64,000 nucleotides of DNA, taken from assembly GCA_039818825.1 (NCBI GenBank), contig JBCBTD010000015.1, forward strand, positions 6,302 through 70,301, read 5' to 3'. How positions within the stretch are numbered: the first letter of the stretch is position 1; every line of letters begins with the position of its first letter. A program made the translations under genes and the position numbers. This document shows, one piece after another, positions 9,201-15,913 of this stretch. The notes beneath the pieces are model-generated. The model was not told the DNA's origin, searched no databases, and worked only from the letters and a program-made list of their open reading frames with translations. The DNA is from JBCBTD01 sp039818825 (GTDB lineage Bacteria > Pseudomonadota > Alphaproteobacteria > Geminicoccales > Geminicoccaceae).

Positions 9201-9614
9201 GGCAGTGGCGCTTTGGGCGGTGCGGGGGGCGACGTCGGGCTACGTCCGGCGGTGACGAACTCGCTGGCCGTCGTCTTCGACACCTACAAGAACTGGTGGG
9301 ATCGCCCCGGCGACAACCGGCTGGTGGTGGTCCCCAACGGCGACGTCCGTAACCCGCTGCTGCATCAGGTGGTGGCGACACCCGACTTCAACGGCGGCGG
9401 CATCGTTCACGCTTGGATCGACTACGACGGTGCCAGCGACCAGCTCCAAGTGTTCGTGGCGACCACGCCCACCAAGCCTGGAACGCCGGCCTTGACGCAC
9501 ACGGTGGACTTGGCGGCGCTGTTGGGCGGGCCAGGCCATGCCGGCTTCACCGCCGGAACGGGTGCGGCGGTCAACAGCCACGAAGTCCTGAGCTGGCAGC
9601 TGACGACCAGCTGA
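6240..9614 (+). CDS. PA14 - galactose/glyoxal-oxidase-like copper radical oxidase - double L-type lectin protein
   Basis: 1124 residues from the ATG at 6240, which has AGGAGG 9 bases upstream; the open frame extends further upstream without a good ribosome site. Domain order: a PA14-like carbohydrate-binding domain (about 8-170, with NIYVDGNAVLEV); a kelch-type beta-propeller like galactose/glyoxal oxidase (about 213-578); a DUF1929 E-set domain (about 585-685); and two legume-lectin-like beta sandwiches (about 687-890 and 908-1123, each with a DGI(T/A)FVLQ/H-type strand). Residues matching the copper radical site are all present: Cys275 (DIFCSAP) and Tyr331 (ARWYPT), the expected thioether pair, plus Tyr544-His545 (RLYHS) and His629 (VTHSLN). 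The likely reaction is O2-dependent oxidation of an alcohol or aldehyde to give H2O2. No N-terminal signal peptide is visible, odd for an enzyme of a secreted family. Confidence 0.85.
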   Translation: MQAVTSTSVGWNAQYFAAGGAQSIPLLDLQQSPLHAELVERVQEFNYDVPFWAGGLVTDFAARYSGSFDLDSAQTVNLFLQTSSAANIYVDGNAVLEVVCDVIDGGAGPCPATGGSTCFCNGEDVVADGAIERTVSVELAAGTHAIEVVFLEYTNGRFDAVSLDWSVGTSERVPMIFDGVGGQVPPPPGLEEANAPAFAAAALAGADTEGDGEWSEVMSWPIIAIHSILTPDGKIFSYGTDLNGQQGATLFYDVWTPETGTHNTLTKTTATDIFCSAPAIVPATDEIIIIGGDARPLGQVNSGVPDVNTFDYQTQQITLSPDGSMSYARWYPTVVTLASGKLIVFGGKGANNGQGDGFSGQGIGMPELYTPGAGWKEMTGAESNLFSEDWWYPRAWLLSTGMIMVFGGQQRAVDATPDGIFLVDPAGNGSIQKVGDFPAALEFWYSTPAIMYAPDLFLIQDDSDDCGLWKLDMTSGTPVVTQVGSLGARRLWSDMTVLADGTVMVNGGSRFDNVLSGVRNEVAIWDPTTDNVTVGASEGTPRLYHSTSILLHDGRVLSAGGGAPGPLFNTNAEIYAPAYLFNPDGSVATRPVITGAPNLIQPRGTFQVQLDDAADINRLVFVKNGSVTHSLNMESRAIDLPFTRAGNTLTVTPPANSNVLTPGYWMLFAWNGAGTPSIAASIKVAIGGEHYVAALDAYATSSGDASELPDGSFQLTPDANQRAGTVMLNAPQNMSQSFTFTFDLFFGTKGDGADGITFVLHADPSSNDAVGARAGAGIANGFGIDFDTFDNRAAQGDIAADHTNFLATDGSFASTPFALPDLEDGAWHSVAVVWDAPTQTMAYSIDGVAAGNLNRNVVANDLGGATQAYLGFVATTGGRSNEQRVRFVSLQGGSPVPGENPPPGGGAGIDYATFAGATGLSLNGSAALAGDRLQLTSLAGSQAGSAFVDQTIPVAANTSFSTAFTFQITGDPAGGDGIAFVLQNAPAGSGALGGAGGDVGLRPAVTNSLAVVFDTYKNWWDRPGDNRLVVVPNGDVRNPLLHQVVATPDFNGGGIVHAWIDYDGASDQLQVFVATTPTKPGTPALTHTVDLAALLGGPGHAGFTAGTGAAVNSHEVLSWQLTTS

Positions 9615-9650
9615 CGCCGCGGCGTCGGCACCGCCTCGTGCCTCACGGGG

Positions 9651-9679
9651 GCGGCGCAGCGGAACATCCGTTGCGCCGC
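9651..9679. terminator. Long hairpin after the oxidase gene
   Basis: GCGGCGCAGCGGA (9651-9663) pairs with TCCGTTGCGCCGC (9667-9679) over 13 positions, with one G.T pair, around the loop ACA. It lies 37 bp past the oxidase stop and 26 bp from the stop of the minus-strand ORF remnant at 9705, so it can act on both strands. No T-run follows. Confidence 0.6.
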
Positions 9680-9704
9680 ATCTCGTCGTTGGCTGAGCCG
9701 GTCG

Positions 9705-9888
9705 TCAGTCGCGCTCGAACGACGCCGGCCGGACGAACTCCCAGCTGACGCCGAGGCGTCCGAATTCGGCATACTCCCTTGGCCACGTAGGCGGCGGCGT
9801 AGCCGATCGGACCGCGCATACCGAGCAGGCCTTCGAGCTGGGCCCAGAGGTAGCCCGTTTGGATCGGCCGACGCGGCACCGGGCCCAC
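9705..9888 (-). pseudogene. Small frameshifted ORF downstream of the TetR gene
   Basis: Two minus-strand frames read like pieces of one small protein. From a GTG at 9888 the frame gives PIQTGYLWAQLEGLLGMRGP then IGYAAAYVAK; after about 9780 the sensible sequence continues in another frame as EYAEFGRLGVSWEFVRPASF ending at a TGA at 9705. Removing one G from the GGG run near 9775 joins them into a protein of about 60 residues. It starts in the frame of the TetR gene just after its stop. I do not recognise the family. It may be a true pseudogene, a sequencing error in a homopolymer, or chance. The remainder of 9615-9918 holds only the hairpin at 9651. Confidence 0.35.
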
Positions 9889-9918
9889 GACGAGCGCGCC
9901 GGTCGATCGGGCGGGCGA

Positions 9919-10578
9919 TCAGGTTGCGAGGTCGTCTCCGGCACCCGCACCGCGCGCGATCAGACCCTCGGCCCACGCCCGGGTGATCGACGCCACCAGC
10001 TCCAGTGGGTCCGTTTCGGGGGCCACGAGCGCGAAATCGCCGTCGATCTGCAGCGCCGCCACACCGTGGGCGATCCCCCACATCTGCAACGCCAGATCCA
10101 GCGTCGGCCGCTCGGTCAAGCCATGTGCGCTGCTGAACGCCTCGGCTTCGATCAACACCTCGCCGAAACAGGCTTCACCGACAGCTTCGGACAGCTCCCG
10201 CGGCAATGCCTTGCGGTCACTGCCGAACATCAGACGCAGGACCGCCGGCTCGGCGATCGCAAAGCCGACATAGGCCCGACCCTTCGCCACCATCGCCTCG
10301 ATGCTGCCGCGCCCCCCGGTCTCGGCGATGGCGGTGTGCATCCGGTCGGTCAAGCGCTCGAACCCACGCGCACGCACCGCGTCGAGCAGCGCGTCCTTGT
10401 GGGGAAAATGGCGATAGGGCGCCGCGGTGCTGACGCCAGCGAGACGACTGGCGTCGGCCAGGGTGAAGCCGCTCGGGCCGTGCTCGGCGATCAACGTTTC
10501 CGCCGCCTCCAACAACGCGGTCCGAAGGTCACCGTGGTGGTAGCGCCGTTTGGGGCGACGACCCGGCGGCTCGGACAT
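9919..10578 (-). CDS. TetR/AcrR family repressor of the adjacent efflux operon
   Basis: 219 residues. N-terminal DNA-binding domain (about 14-60): YHHGDLRTALLEAAETLIAE, then GFTLADASRLAGVSTAAPYR, a canonical TetR helix-turn-helix ending HFPHKDALLDAV. The C-terminal helical part is of the TetR_C_13/WHG type (RAYVGFAIAEPAVLRLMFG, QMWGIAHGVAALQIDG). The start has GGAG about 6 bases upstream. It is transcribed away from an RND efflux pair, and two palindromes lie in the 76-bp divergent gap. By analogy with AcrR, it probably represses both itself and the pump until a ligand, likely a toxic hydrophobic compound, releases it. Confidence 0.9.
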   Translation of the reverse strand: MSEPPGRRPKRRYHHGDLRTALLEAAETLIAEHGPSGFTLADASRLAGVSTAAPYRHFPHKDALLDAVRARGFERLTDRMHTAIAETGGRGSIEAMVAKGRAYVGFAIAEPAVLRLMFGSDRKALPRELSEAVGEACFGEVLIEAEAFSSAHGLTERPTLDLALQMWGIAHGVAALQIDGDFALVAPETDPLELVASITRAWAEGLIARGAGAGDDLAT

Positions 10579-10602
10579 TTTCTCTCCACCTGACCCTGGA
10601 CG

Positions 10603-10641
10603 ATGTTACGATGCGTCACATATGTTAGCTCGCCTAACATA
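10603..10641. promoter_or_regulatory. Two abutting palindromes, probable TetR operators
   Basis: The first (10603-10621) is ATGTTACG-N3-CGTCACAT, with 7 of 8 arm bases matching. The second (10621-10641) is TATGTTAG-N5-CTAACATA, a perfect 8-bp repeat. The second ends directly against the GGAGG ribosome site of the efflux gene, and both lie within 65 bp of the TetR start, the expected position for a TetR repressor acting on a divergent promoter pair. Confidence 0.75.
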
Positions 10642-10654
10642 GGAGGTTTCGTCC

Positions 10655-11815
10655 GTGCGTCGATCCCTTGCTCGCTTGCTCGTCCTGGCCACCGCCCTCG
10701 GGGCAGCGACCGGCGGGATCGCCTGGTTGCACGCGCGCGCCGCCACACCCGAAACCGCCACGGCCGCACCCCTGCCCGTTGCGGTTGCTCCGGTGGTGCT
10801 GACGGACCACTTCGTCCGGACGGTCCGCTATACTGGCCGGATCGAAGCGGCCCGCGAGACGACGTTGGCGTTCGAGCAGGGCGGCCTCGTGATCGAGATG
10901 CTGGTCGACGAGGGCGACCGGGTCGCCGCCGGCGCACCTCTCGCCCGGCAGGACAGCGAAATCCGGACGTTGGAGCGCCGCCGGCTCGCCGGCGAGCGCG
11001 CGGCCACTGCTGCGCAGATCGAACTGGCCCGACGGACCGAAGACCGCCAGCGCGCCCTCTCCGGCCGCGGCTTCAGCGCCGACCAGGCCCATGACGAGGC
11101 CCGGTTCCAGCGGATGGCCCTGGAGGCAGAGGCCGAGGCGCTCGATGCCGCCATCGCTCGGCTCGATGCAGAGATCGCCGATGCGATCCTCGCCGCCCCG
11201 TTCGCCGGCACCATCGGTGCCCGCCATCTCGACGAAGGCGTGGTCGCTGCGGCCGGTACGCCTGCCCTCGACATCCTCGAGACCAGCCGCCTTCAGGCGC
11301 GGATCGGCGTGCCGGCGGCCTTGGCCGGCGCAGTCGCCGTGGGCGAGAACCATCGCGTCGACGTCGATGGCCGGGCGTTCACTGCATCGTTGGCACGCAA
11401 GCGTGTCGATCTCGTTGGCGCGACCCGCACGGTCACGTTGATCTTCGATGTGGTCGTGCCGGACGGTGTCGCGCCGCCGGCGCTGGGCGAGCTGGCAGCG
11501 CTCGTGCGTACCGAGCACGAGCCGGAAGCGGGCTTCTGGGTGCCACTCGCTGTGCTGGAGGAGGGCGCAAAGGGCCTCTGGCGTGTTCCGATCGTGGTCG
11601 AGGACGACTCGGGCTGGCGGCGTCGCGCCGTCGCGGTCGAGATCGTCCATGCCGAGCTGGAGCGCGTGTTCGTTCGCGGCGCCATGCCGTCGGACGCGCA
11701 CCTGCTCGTTGCCGGCGCTCACCGGGTGCCGAACGGCGCGGCGGTCGAGCCGCTGGAGCAGCTTTCGCCGAACCCGAGCCACGCGCGCACCGCACCCGAC
11801 CGCCCAGCAGGATGA
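10655..11815 (+). CDS. RND efflux periplasmic adaptor (membrane fusion protein)
   Basis: 386 residues from a GTG start with AGGAGG 8 bases upstream. It has an N-terminal signal/anchor (residues about 5-30, RSLARLLVLATALGAATGGI), the adaptor motif VRYTGRIEAARETTLAFEQGG (first lipoyl half), a coiled-coil hairpin rich in Arg/Glu/Ala (about 105-170), and the second lipoyl half DAILAAPFAGTIGARHLDEG. Such adaptors bridge an inner-membrane RND pump and an outer-membrane channel. The pump gene follows after 79 bp; no TolC-type gene is present here, so an outer-membrane partner is expected elsewhere. Confidence 0.88.
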   Translation: MRRSLARLLVLATALGAATGGIAWLHARAATPETATAAPLPVAVAPVVLTDHFVRTVRYTGRIEAARETTLAFEQGGLVIEMLVDEGDRVAAGAPLARQDSEIRTLERRRLAGERAATAAQIELARRTEDRQRALSGRGFSADQAHDEARFQRMALEAEAEALDAAIARLDAEIADAILAAPFAGTIGARHLDEGVVAAAGTPALDILETSRLQARIGVPAALAGAVAVGENHRVDVDGRAFTASLARKRVDLVGATRTVTLIFDVVVPDGVAPPALGELAALVRTEHEPEAGFWVPLAVLEEGAKGLWRVPIVVEDDSGWRRRAVAVEIVHAELERVFVRGAMPSDAHLLVAGAHRVPNGAAVEPLEQLSPNPSHARTAPDRPAG

Positions 11816-11894
11816 TGGCTCGAGTGGCCGAGCGGGGTGCTTGTTTGGTGCGGTGTGTCCACGACGGTGGACGATGCCCCAGAGGGACGAGTCG

Positions 11895-14800
11895 ATGGTG
11901 ACGTTGACCTACCGCGACGTCCGGTTGCTGGCGCTGGTGATCGGCTTGGTCATCGCCACCGGCTTCGCGGCGCTGTTGACCATCGGCCGCCAGGAAGACC
12001 CGACCATCACCAATCTGTTCGCCACGATCGTCACGCCCTTTCCCGGCGCCGACCCCGAGCGCGTCGAGGCGCTGGTTACCGAGAAGATCGAGGCTGAACT
12101 CCGCGAGATCGAGGCCATCGACACGATCAGTTCGACCTCGCGCCAAGGGCTGTCGGTGATCAGCGTCGAACTCTCCTCGTTCCTGGCGGACGCCGCCCTA
12201 CCCGACGCCTGGGCCGAAATCCGCAACGCCCTGCGGGACGCGGCACGCGAGCTGCCGCCGGGCGTGCCCGAACCCGAGTTCGACGACGATCGGACCGGCG
12301 CCTACACGGCGATCCTTGCCGTCCGCGGTGTCGCCGGCGTCGATGTCGCACCGGCCCTGCTCCGGCGGTTGGCGCTCGAACTGCAAGACCGTTTGCGTCA
12401 GGTGCCCGAGACCAAGCTCGTCGACACCTACGGCGCCGTCGACGAAGAGATCCTCGTCGCCGTCGACCAGCACCGGCTGGCCGACCTGGCGCTCGACCTC
12501 GATGCCGTCGCGGCAGCGATCCGTGCCGCCGACGCCAAAGTCGCGGCGGGCGCCGTCCGCAGCGAGTCGAGCGATCTCTTGATCGAGGTCGCGGGCGAGA
12601 TCGACGGGTTGGAGCGCATCCGTTCGATCCCGTTGCGCACGGCCACGAGCGGCATCACGGTCCGCGTCGGCGACGTGGCGCAGGTGCAGCGCGCGGCGCG
12701 TACGCCGCCATCCAGCCTCGCTTTCGCCGATGGGCGACCGGCCGTCCTGGTCGGCGCGAAGATGGCCGACGACCGCCAGGTCGACGCCTGGAGCGCCAGG
12801 TTCCGGGCGGCCGTCGCCGAGGTCGAAGCGAGCCTGCCGGCGGGTGTCGAGATCGCCACCTTGTTCGACCAGAGCCGCTACACCGCCGATCGCTTCCGCA
12901 CGCTCCTGACGAACATGGGATTGGGCGTCGGCCTGGTGATCGCCGTTCTGGTGGTCACGCTCGGCTGGCGGTCCGCGTTGGTCGTCGCCCTGATCTTGCC
13001 GCTGACCGCGCTACTGTCGGTCGCGGTCCTGCAACGCGTCGGCGTCCCACTCCACCAAATGTCGGTCACCGGCTTGATCGTCGCCCTGGGCCTCCTGGTC
13101 GATGCGGCCATCGTCATGACCGACGAGATCCGTCGGCGGATCGCCGCCGGCCTGGATCGCACCTTGGCGGTCGGCCGATCGGTCGAACGGCTGGCGGTGC
13201 CGCTCCTGGCTTCGACCCTGACCACCATCCTGGCGTTCATGCCGATGGCAGTGCTGCCAGGGCCAGCCGGCGATTTCGTCGGATCGATCGCCACTGCCGT
13301 GATCGTCATGCTGACCATGAGCTTGCTGCTGGCCCTGCTCGTCACGCCAGCCCTCGCCGGCCATCTCATGCCTGCCGCCGCAGCGCGACGCGGTTGGTGG
13401 GAGGCCGGCATCGACCCCGGCCGCGTCGGCGTCGCGTTTGCCCGGTCGATCCGACTGGCACTGGATCATCCACGGCTCGCCATGGTCGTGGCCTGCGTGC
13501 TCCCGGTCATCGGCTTCGGTGCCTTCCCTACTCTGACCGCGCAGTTCTTTCCGGGCGTCGACCGCGACCAATTCTACGTCCAGGTACGGCTCGACGGCAC
13601 CGCATCGCTCGCCGCTAGCGTCGACGTCGCCTCCCGCGCCGAGGCGCTGCTGCTGCAACAACCGGAAGTCTCCCGGGTGCACTGGGTCGTCGGCGAGAGC
13701 GCGCCCGCCTTCTACTACAACATGCAGGCCGACCAGGACGGCGTCGCCCGTTTCGCCGAGGCACTGGTCACGACGTCGTCACCGGCAGCAACGGCCGTCG
13801 TCGTGCCGCGGCTGCAGCACCGCTTCGACGAGGCTTTCCCGGGCGCGCAGATCATCGTCCGTGATCTCGTGCAGGGCCCTCCGGTGTCGGCTCCGGTAGA
13901 GTTCAGGGTGTACGGTCCCGATCTCGCAGTGCTGCGGACGCTGGGGGAGGAGTTGCGGTCGATCATGTCGGACGTGCCGACCGTCACCCACACCCGTGCG
14001 TCCATCACCGGCGGCGTGCCCAAGCTCGTGCTCGACGTCGACGAAACGGCGGCGCGCACGGCGGGCTTGCGGCTGACCGACGTGGCGCGTCAGCTCGATG
14101 CGGCGCTCGAGGGCACGACCGGCGGATCGCTCATCGAAGGGAGTGAGGAGCTGCCCGTGCGCGTCCGGCTCCACGCCGAGTCCCGGGACGAGGTCCGTGG
14201 CCTTCAGGATCTGGTGCTGATCCCGCCGGTCGCCGATGCGACGACCCGCTTTCCGGGCATGCCCGTCGACGGCGTGGCGCGCTTGGAGGTCCAGCCGAGC
14301 GAGGTTGCGATCACCCGACGTAACGGCGAACGGCTGACCACCGTGCAGGGCTACGTCGCCTACGGCGTGCTTCCGGAGGAAGCGCTCGACGAGGTGCGCG
14401 CGGCACTGGCCGAGCGCGATTTCGCACTGCCCGAAGGCTATCGGTTGGGGATCGGCGGCGACAGCGACGCGCGCGACGAGACGGTCGGCAATCTAGCATC
14501 TTCGGTCGGCTTGATCGTCGCGCTGACGGTGGCGACGATCGTGCTGACCTTTCGCTCCTACAGATTGTCGTTGATCGCCGGTGCCGTTTCGGTCTTGTCG
14601 ATGGGCTTGTCACTCTTGGCGCTGGCCGTGTTCGGCTACCCGTTCGGGATCCAGGCGCTGATCGGTGTGATCGGCTCGATCGGCGTGTCGATCAACGCGG
14701 CGATCATCGTGCTGACCGCATTGCGCGACACGCCGAAAGCTCGGAACGGTGATCGCGACGCCATGGCCGCCGTGGTCGTTCGCTCGTCGCGCCACATCCT

Positions 14801-15053
14801 GTCGACGACCGTCACCACGTTCGGCGGGTTCTTGCCGTTGATCCTCGCCGGCGGTGGATTTTGGCCGCCTTTCGCCATGGCCATTGCCGGCGGCGTGCTA
14901 CTGTCGGTGGTGGTGGCGTTCTACTTCACGCCGCCAGCGTTCGCTTTGGTCGCCGGCCGCGCCTCATCGATCGAAGCCGTCAACGCACAGCCTTTGCTTG
15001 CAGAAGCCGGGCGAGGTCGACCGATCGACGTCAGATGCGAACGAAGGGATTGA
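11895..15053 (+). CDS. RND efflux transporter, inner-membrane pump
   Basis: 1052 residues from the ATG at 11895, chosen because GAGGG lies about 8 bases upstream and the protein begins MVTLTYRDVRLLALVIGLVI; an in-frame ATG at 11874 is an alternative. It has the RND layout: TM1, a large periplasmic loop with FPGADPERVEALVTEKIEAE, six TM segments (about 340-495) containing GLLVDAAIVMTDEI (the proton-relay helix region), a second large loop, then a second TM set with SIGVSINAAIIVLTALRD. The second half is closer to metabolite/aromatic exporters of the HAE1 group, but the substrate is unknown. Its 3' end overlaps the convergent chrR-like gene by 23 bp. Confidence 0.9.
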   Translation: MVTLTYRDVRLLALVIGLVIATGFAALLTIGRQEDPTITNLFATIVTPFPGADPERVEALVTEKIEAELREIEAIDTISSTSRQGLSVISVELSSFLADAALPDAWAEIRNALRDAARELPPGVPEPEFDDDRTGAYTAILAVRGVAGVDVAPALLRRLALELQDRLRQVPETKLVDTYGAVDEEILVAVDQHRLADLALDLDAVAAAIRAADAKVAAGAVRSESSDLLIEVAGEIDGLERIRSIPLRTATSGITVRVGDVAQVQRAARTPPSSLAFADGRPAVLVGAKMADDRQVDAWSARFRAAVAEVEASLPAGVEIATLFDQSRYTADRFRTLLTNMGLGVGLVIAVLVVTLGWRSALVVALILPLTALLSVAVLQRVGVPLHQMSVTGLIVALGLLVDAAIVMTDEIRRRIAAGLDRTLAVGRSVERLAVPLLASTLTTILAFMPMAVLPGPAGDFVGSIATAVIVMLTMSLLLALLVTPALAGHLMPAAAARRGWWEAGIDPGRVGVAFARSIRLALDHPRLAMVVACVLPVIGFGAFPTLTAQFFPGVDRDQFYVQVRLDGTASLAASVDVASRAEALLLQQPEVSRVHWVVGESAPAFYYNMQADQDGVARFAEALVTTSSPAATAVVVPRLQHRFDEAFPGAQIIVRDLVQGPPVSAPVEFRVYGPDLAVLRTLGEELRSIMSDVPTVTHTRASITGGVPKLVLDVDETAARTAGLRLTDVARQLDAALEGTTGGSLIEGSEELPVRVRLHAESRDEVRGLQDLVLIPPVADATTRFPGMPVDGVARLEVQPSEVAITRRNGERLTTVQGYVAYGVLPEEALDEVRAALAERDFALPEGYRLGIGGDSDARDETVGNLASSVGLIVALTVATIVLTFRSYRLSLIAGAVSVLSMGLSLLALAVFGYPFGIQALIGVIGSIGVSINAAIIVLTALRDTPKARNGDRDAMAAVVVRSSRHILSTTVTTFGGFLPLILAGGGFWPPFAMAIAGGVLLSVVVAFYFTPPAFALVAGRASSIEAVNAQPLLAEAGRGRPIDVRCERRD

Positions 15054-15681
15054 GGAACCGGGTGAAACCACCCGTCAAGCGCAAAGGCGCATCGGTGACG
15101 GCGAGACAGATGCACGCCTCGTGCTCACCGGCGACCGGCGTATGGTCGAGATCGCCCTCCGCGATGGCCACGTCACCTCGACGGAAGACACCGGTGTGGT
15201 CCGAGAAGGAGCCCTGGAGCACGAGCGTAGCCTCCAACCCCTCGTGGGTGTGCCCAGGCACCGAGGCGCCCGGTTTGATCTTCAACAACCGAGTCACGTA
15301 ACCCTCGGCCTGAGGCAGCAGTCGAATCTCGGAGACGGGGCCGAGGGCGCGCCACTTCAACCCGTCGAATGACGACCCGATGTGTCGCGCGAGCGGGCCA
15401 GGCACGACCGCCTTGCCACAGCGTGCCGCTGCCGCATCGATTCGAATGGCCGGGGGTACGTCCAGCATCGCCAACACCCGGTCGCGCACGTCCGCGCCGA
15501 CGGCTTCCGGCTCGATCTCGTCCAACAAAGCGCCACCCACGGCTTCCAGCGACCGATGACGTGCGCGCGCTTCGTCGGACATGGCCAAATGCGTCTCGAC
15601 CAGCAGCACCAACGGCTCGTCGAGTAGGCCCGCAGCGTGCGCGACTGCCAACTCGTCCGTGAGATGATGACCTTCGTTCAA
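15031..15681 (-). CDS. ChrR-like cupin anti-sigma factor homologue with degenerate zinc site
   Basis: 216 residues from a TTG start at 15681 (GAGGG about 7 bases upstream; product starts LNEGHHLTDELAVAHAAGLL), close to the 213 residues of Rhodobacter ChrR. The C-terminal cupin domain is intact: PGHTHEGLEATLVLQGSFSD with the HxHxxxE metal motif and a further His in DLDHTPV. In the N-terminal domain the ChrR zinc signature HxxxCxxC reads HLAMSDEA, so both cysteines are replaced (Ser and Ala). ChrR normally holds an ECF sigma factor until singlet oxygen is sensed, and is normally encoded just after that sigma gene; no sigma gene is found here. It may therefore be a repurposed sensor or a cupin that no longer binds sigma in the usual way. 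It is divergent from a singlet-oxygen-type operon. Confidence 0.8.
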   Translation of the reverse strand: MNEGHHLTDELAVAHAAGLLDEPLVLLVETHLAMSDEARARHRSLEAVGGALLDEIEPEAVGADVRDRVLAMLDVPPAIRIDAAAARCGKAVVPGPLARHIGSSFDGLKWRALGPVSEIRLLPQAEGYVTRLLKIKPGASVPGHTHEGLEATLVLQGSFSDHTGVFRRGDVAIAEGDLDHTPVAGEHEACICLAVTDAPLRLTGGFTRFLNPFVRI

Positions 15682-15839
15682 TGAAACACCCTCGACCGCT
15701 TCCTGAGTTCGACATATCGCGCTCCGTGGCCCAAAACCACCATCTGCCGCTCCCCGCGGCGAAGTGCGCACATCGTCGTCAGCGTCCAACTGCAGACTGT
15801 ACGCAACGGGAATCGAGTTGGATGACTGCGACTTTGGAG

Positions 15840-15869
15840 TGATCCGCATCTTCGCGCGGCCCGTACCCG
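15840..15869 (+). promoter_or_regulatory. Possible RpoE (ECF, singlet-oxygen type) promoter
   Basis: TGATCC at 15840-15845, an 18-bp spacer, then TACCCG at 15864. The -35 and spacing match the Rhodobacter sphaeroides RpoE pattern (TGATCC, about 18 bp, TA-rich -10). Start of transcription would fall near 15871, about 43 bases ahead of the FAD oxidoreductase start. The -10 is weak. No such box is visible facing the chrR-like gene. Confidence 0.45.
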
Positions 15870-15913
15870 ACCCTGTCAACCCATCAGCGGACAAGCCGCC
15901 GGGGAGAGTTCGT

